From Prevotella sp. (GTDB lineage: Bacteria; Bacteroidota; Bacteroidia; Bacteroidales; Dysgonomonadaceae): a DNA stretch of 7,912 nucleotides. Made by a program: the position numbers and the translations under genes. The stretch is taken from contig JAISES010000424.1 in assembly GCA_031263965.1 (NCBI GenBank), forward strand, positions 1 to 7,912, in the 5' to 3' direction. Positions 6,388 to 7,912 of the stretch are shown piece by piece (position 1 is the first letter of the stretch; each line of letters starts with the position of its first letter). The notes under the pieces were generated by a model. The model made no database searches. It was not told the origin of the DNA and saw nothing but the letters and a program-made list of their open reading frames with translations.

Positions 6388-7668
6388 TTATAATGTTTTC
6401 AAGTTCAGATTACGCCACAATACTTTGATTCCTCCACCGTCATGGATTTGTAAAGCAATACGACCTTGACCGTCTCCGATTTTTTCATCATCAAGAGTTA
6501 TCATCTCTTCGCCGTTGAGCCAGGTTGTTATTTTATTTCCTTGCAGTAGGATACGCATCGTGTTCCAATCGCCGACTTTCAGTAATTCTTCTTTTTCTTT
6601 TGGTATCTGAATCAGCCAGCCACGTCCGTATGATTCGTATACACCTCCTGTACCATGACCTTTTGGAGCTACTTCTACTTGCCATCCGTTGACTTTAACG
6701 CCTTCTTCTATAAAAGAACGGATAAATACACCCGAATTTCCATCGGCTTCTTGTTTAAATTCAACGGTCAGGTCAAAATCGTCATAGTAATCACGTGTAG
6801 CTAAGTAACCGTATTTTTTATCCGGGCCACTTTCACAAACCAGCAACTCGTCTTGTACATACCATTTTTCGGTACCGTAAGCTTCCCATCCGGTGAGATC
6901 TTTCCCGTTAAACAGGCTTACTTCTTTTATTTTTCGGGGAAGTTCTTTTACTTTAATATTGCGGAATGAAGCCGGTGAACCATGATCCTGCAAACATATT
7001 ACTCCTTTTTTAGCAAGTCCGTATTCAGGTGCATTGCTCCATTTTCCACTGTTTTTACGGGCAAACCAGTCGTCTGTCCATGCTTCGAATTCAAGTATCT
7101 TTTCACCGTTGAGCCAATGTTCTACATGCCCGTTGTCAAATACTATTTTAGAGTTATTCCATTCTCCGTAAGGATTTACTTTCATTTTTGCCGTATCGGG
7201 CAGATACATAGCGTAGTCTACTCCCAACCGTTGCCAAGGCTCTAATGTCCCATCAAAGTTAGGCTCGTCGATTAGCTGGTACTCAGGGCCTGTTACATAT
7301 GGAACCTTGTATTGAGGCCGTTCTACCACATGATATAGCATACCGCTATTACCTCCTTTGGTTAATTTCCAATCCCATGAAAGCTCGAAGTTTTCATATT
7401 GCTTATCTGTGACAATATATCCACTTCCGTCACTTCCATCACCTTTAGCCTGGATACAACCATCTACAACATGCCATGGTTCGGTGAGAGTATCGCCATT
7501 ATAGTCCCGCCAGCCATTCATCGTTTGCCCGTCGAATAATAATTGCCACCCTTCGGATTTTTCTTTGCCGGTGAGCATATTGTGCTGTTGGGTACTACCA
7601 CAAGATGCTAAAAAGAGTGTAGAAATCAAAGCTGCTGCCAGCCTGTTTTTAAAAGTCGAAAAGTTCAT
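6388..7668 (-). CDS. Lipoprotein with two PF06439 (DUF1080, 3-keto-disaccharide hydrolase) domains
   Basis: The protein has 426 residues from ATG 7668. The N-terminus is a lipoprotein signal with lipobox LASC, giving lipidated C23. The residues after it (GSTQQ) lack the acidic surface-export signal of Bacteroidota, so a periplasm-facing location is favoured. Domain 1 (about 40-243) opens with GWQLLFDGQTMNGW and contains GGNSGMLYHV (105-114), GPEYQLID (127-134) and a closing QDHGSPASFRNIKVKEL (227-243). Domain 2 (about 250-426) repeats the plan with SLFNGKDLTGWEAYG (251-265), GNSGVFIRS (310-318), NGWQVEV (327-333) and a closing RIALQIHDGG segment (from 403). Both are concanavalin-like beta-sandwiches of PF06439, a family linked to hydrolysis of 3-keto-glycosides formed by sugar oxidoreductases. 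No partner oxidoreductase, SusC/D pair or regulator is in the window, so the substrate is unknown. An exact -7 element was not found upstream; TATCTTTA (minus, 7699-7706) is a seven-of-eight match with no -33 partner. Confidence 0.92.
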   Translation of the reverse strand: MNFSTFKNRLAAALISTLFLASCGSTQQHNMLTGKEKSEGWQLLFDGQTMNGWRDYNGDTLTEPWHVVDGCIQAKGDGSDGSGYIVTDKQYENFELSWDWKLTKGGNSGMLYHVVERPQYKVPYVTGPEYQLIDEPNFDGTLEPWQRLGVDYAMYLPDTAKMKVNPYGEWNNSKIVFDNGHVEHWLNGEKILEFEAWTDDWFARKNSGKWSNAPEYGLAKKGVICLQDHGSPASFRNIKVKELPRKIKEVSLFNGKDLTGWEAYGTEKWYVQDELLVCESGPDKKYGYLATRDYYDDFDLTVEFKQEADGNSGVFIRSFIEEGVKVNGWQVEVAPKGHGTGGVYESYGRGWLIQIPKEKEELLKVGDWNTMRILLQGNKITTWLNGEEMITLDDEKIGDGQGRIALQIHDGGGIKVLWRNLNLKTL

Positions 7669-7701
7669 ATTGATTCAGGTTAATATTAATAATTCCAATA
7701 A

Positions 7702-7717
7702 AGATAAGAAACTATTT
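7702..7717. repeat. Candidate insertion-sequence tip related to the 4666-4760 inverted repeat
   Basis: The 12 bases agataagaaact at 7702-7713 recur exactly at 4663-4674, and with one mismatch the match extends to 16 bases. The stop codon of the partial transposase lies 82 bases to the right, a plausible distance to the end of the insertion sequence. Read from outside to inside, the orientation is the same as in the 4666 arm. The opposite end of the insertion sequence is outside the window, so this is a candidate only. Confidence 0.3.
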
Positions 7718-7798
7718 CGTATTTCTGTTCGATAGATATTTGAAATATAGGTTTTATAACATTTATTGATGTATTGCAAGTAACATTAATATAAATGA

Positions 7799-7912
7799 TT
7801 ATCGGATACTATACCTAAACGAATTTTTATAAGAGACAGCCGCTATTAAAAGTCTGTCAAAAAGGTTCTCAGCAAAATACCTTCGGTTAAATTTATAGCA
7901 AAACTCGTTCAG
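7799..7912 (-). CDS. IS1595/ISXO2-type transposase, C-terminal 37 residues (partial at right edge)
   Basis: An open frame enters from the right edge on the minus strand and ends at TAA (7801-7799). Its 37 residues include LNEFCYKFNRRYF followed by ENLFDRLLIAAVSY. The pattern L-(N/D)-E-F-x-(Y/F)-(K/R)-x-N-R-R, with FDRLL a few residues later, is the conserved C-terminal end of ISXO2-like DDE transposases of the IS1595 family. The rest of the gene, including the catalytic residues, lies outside the window, so intactness cannot be judged. The insertion sequence should end between about 7670 and 7798, directly upstream of the lipoprotein gene, whose promoter it may have replaced or supplied. Confidence 0.72.
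   Translation of the reverse strand: MNEFCYKFNRRYFAENLFDRLLIAAVSYKNSFRYSIR

Noticed and set aside
7828..7839. TATAAGAGACAG, identical to the inner 12 bases of the Tn5 mosaic end used in library adapters, raising the idea of adapter contamination or a chimeric join.
   Set aside because: The outer seven bases agree poorly, and the sequence lies inside the open reading frame of the partial transposase, where it encodes a continuous conserved-looking stretch (AVSYK). Coincidence is more likely.

Overview
The window looks like chromosomal DNA of a member of the Bacteroidota, plausibly a Dysgonomonas- or Porphyromonadaceae-like organism. The evidence is AT-rich intergenic DNA, TAnnTTTG-type -7 promoter elements, little Shine-Dalgarno signal, protein families typical of that phylum (a two-domain PF06439 lipoprotein, a GT39-like membrane protein with a DxHPPLYY motif, an MBOAT protein ending in PFIYFQF) and a partial transposase of the IS1595 type. 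The genus is inference only.

Left half (1-4596): three genes are read leftward as a tight operon from one probable promoter near 4630. In transcription order they are a membrane-anchored SGNH hydrolase-like protein (4596-3196), a secreted SGNH protein with a LysM domain inserted inside its catalytic fold (3180-1765), and an MBOAT O-acyltransferase (1768-209). The two SGNH proteins are recognisable paralogues and both keep the catalytic residues. The set resembles the PatA/PatB, AlgI/AlgJ/AlgX and Dlt logic, in which an MBOAT protein moves an acyl group across the membrane and SGNH partners place it on, or remove it from, a cell-envelope glycan. The LysM domain points to peptidoglycan as the target. 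A 118-bp palindromic repeat lies just beyond the end of the operon.

Middle (4597-6345): a 207-bp divergent intergenic region carries a perfect 29-bp inverted repeat (4666-4760) that looks like a small non-autonomous mobile element sitting between the two opposing promoters. A rightward gene for a polytopic GT39/PMT-like glycosyltransferase follows, which presumably uses a lipid-linked sugar to glycosylate an envelope polymer or protein.

Right part (6346-7912): a convergent gene encodes a lipoprotein with two PF06439 (DUF1080, 3-keto-disaccharide hydrolase) domains. Upstream of it, running off the right edge, is the C-terminal end of an IS1595/ISXO2-type transposase. A sequence at 7702-7717 shares its first 12 bases with the arm of the 4666-4760 inverted repeat and has the right orientation to be the tip of this insertion sequence, which raises the possibility that the two elements are related. 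No tRNA, rRNA, CRISPR array or riboswitch was recognised.
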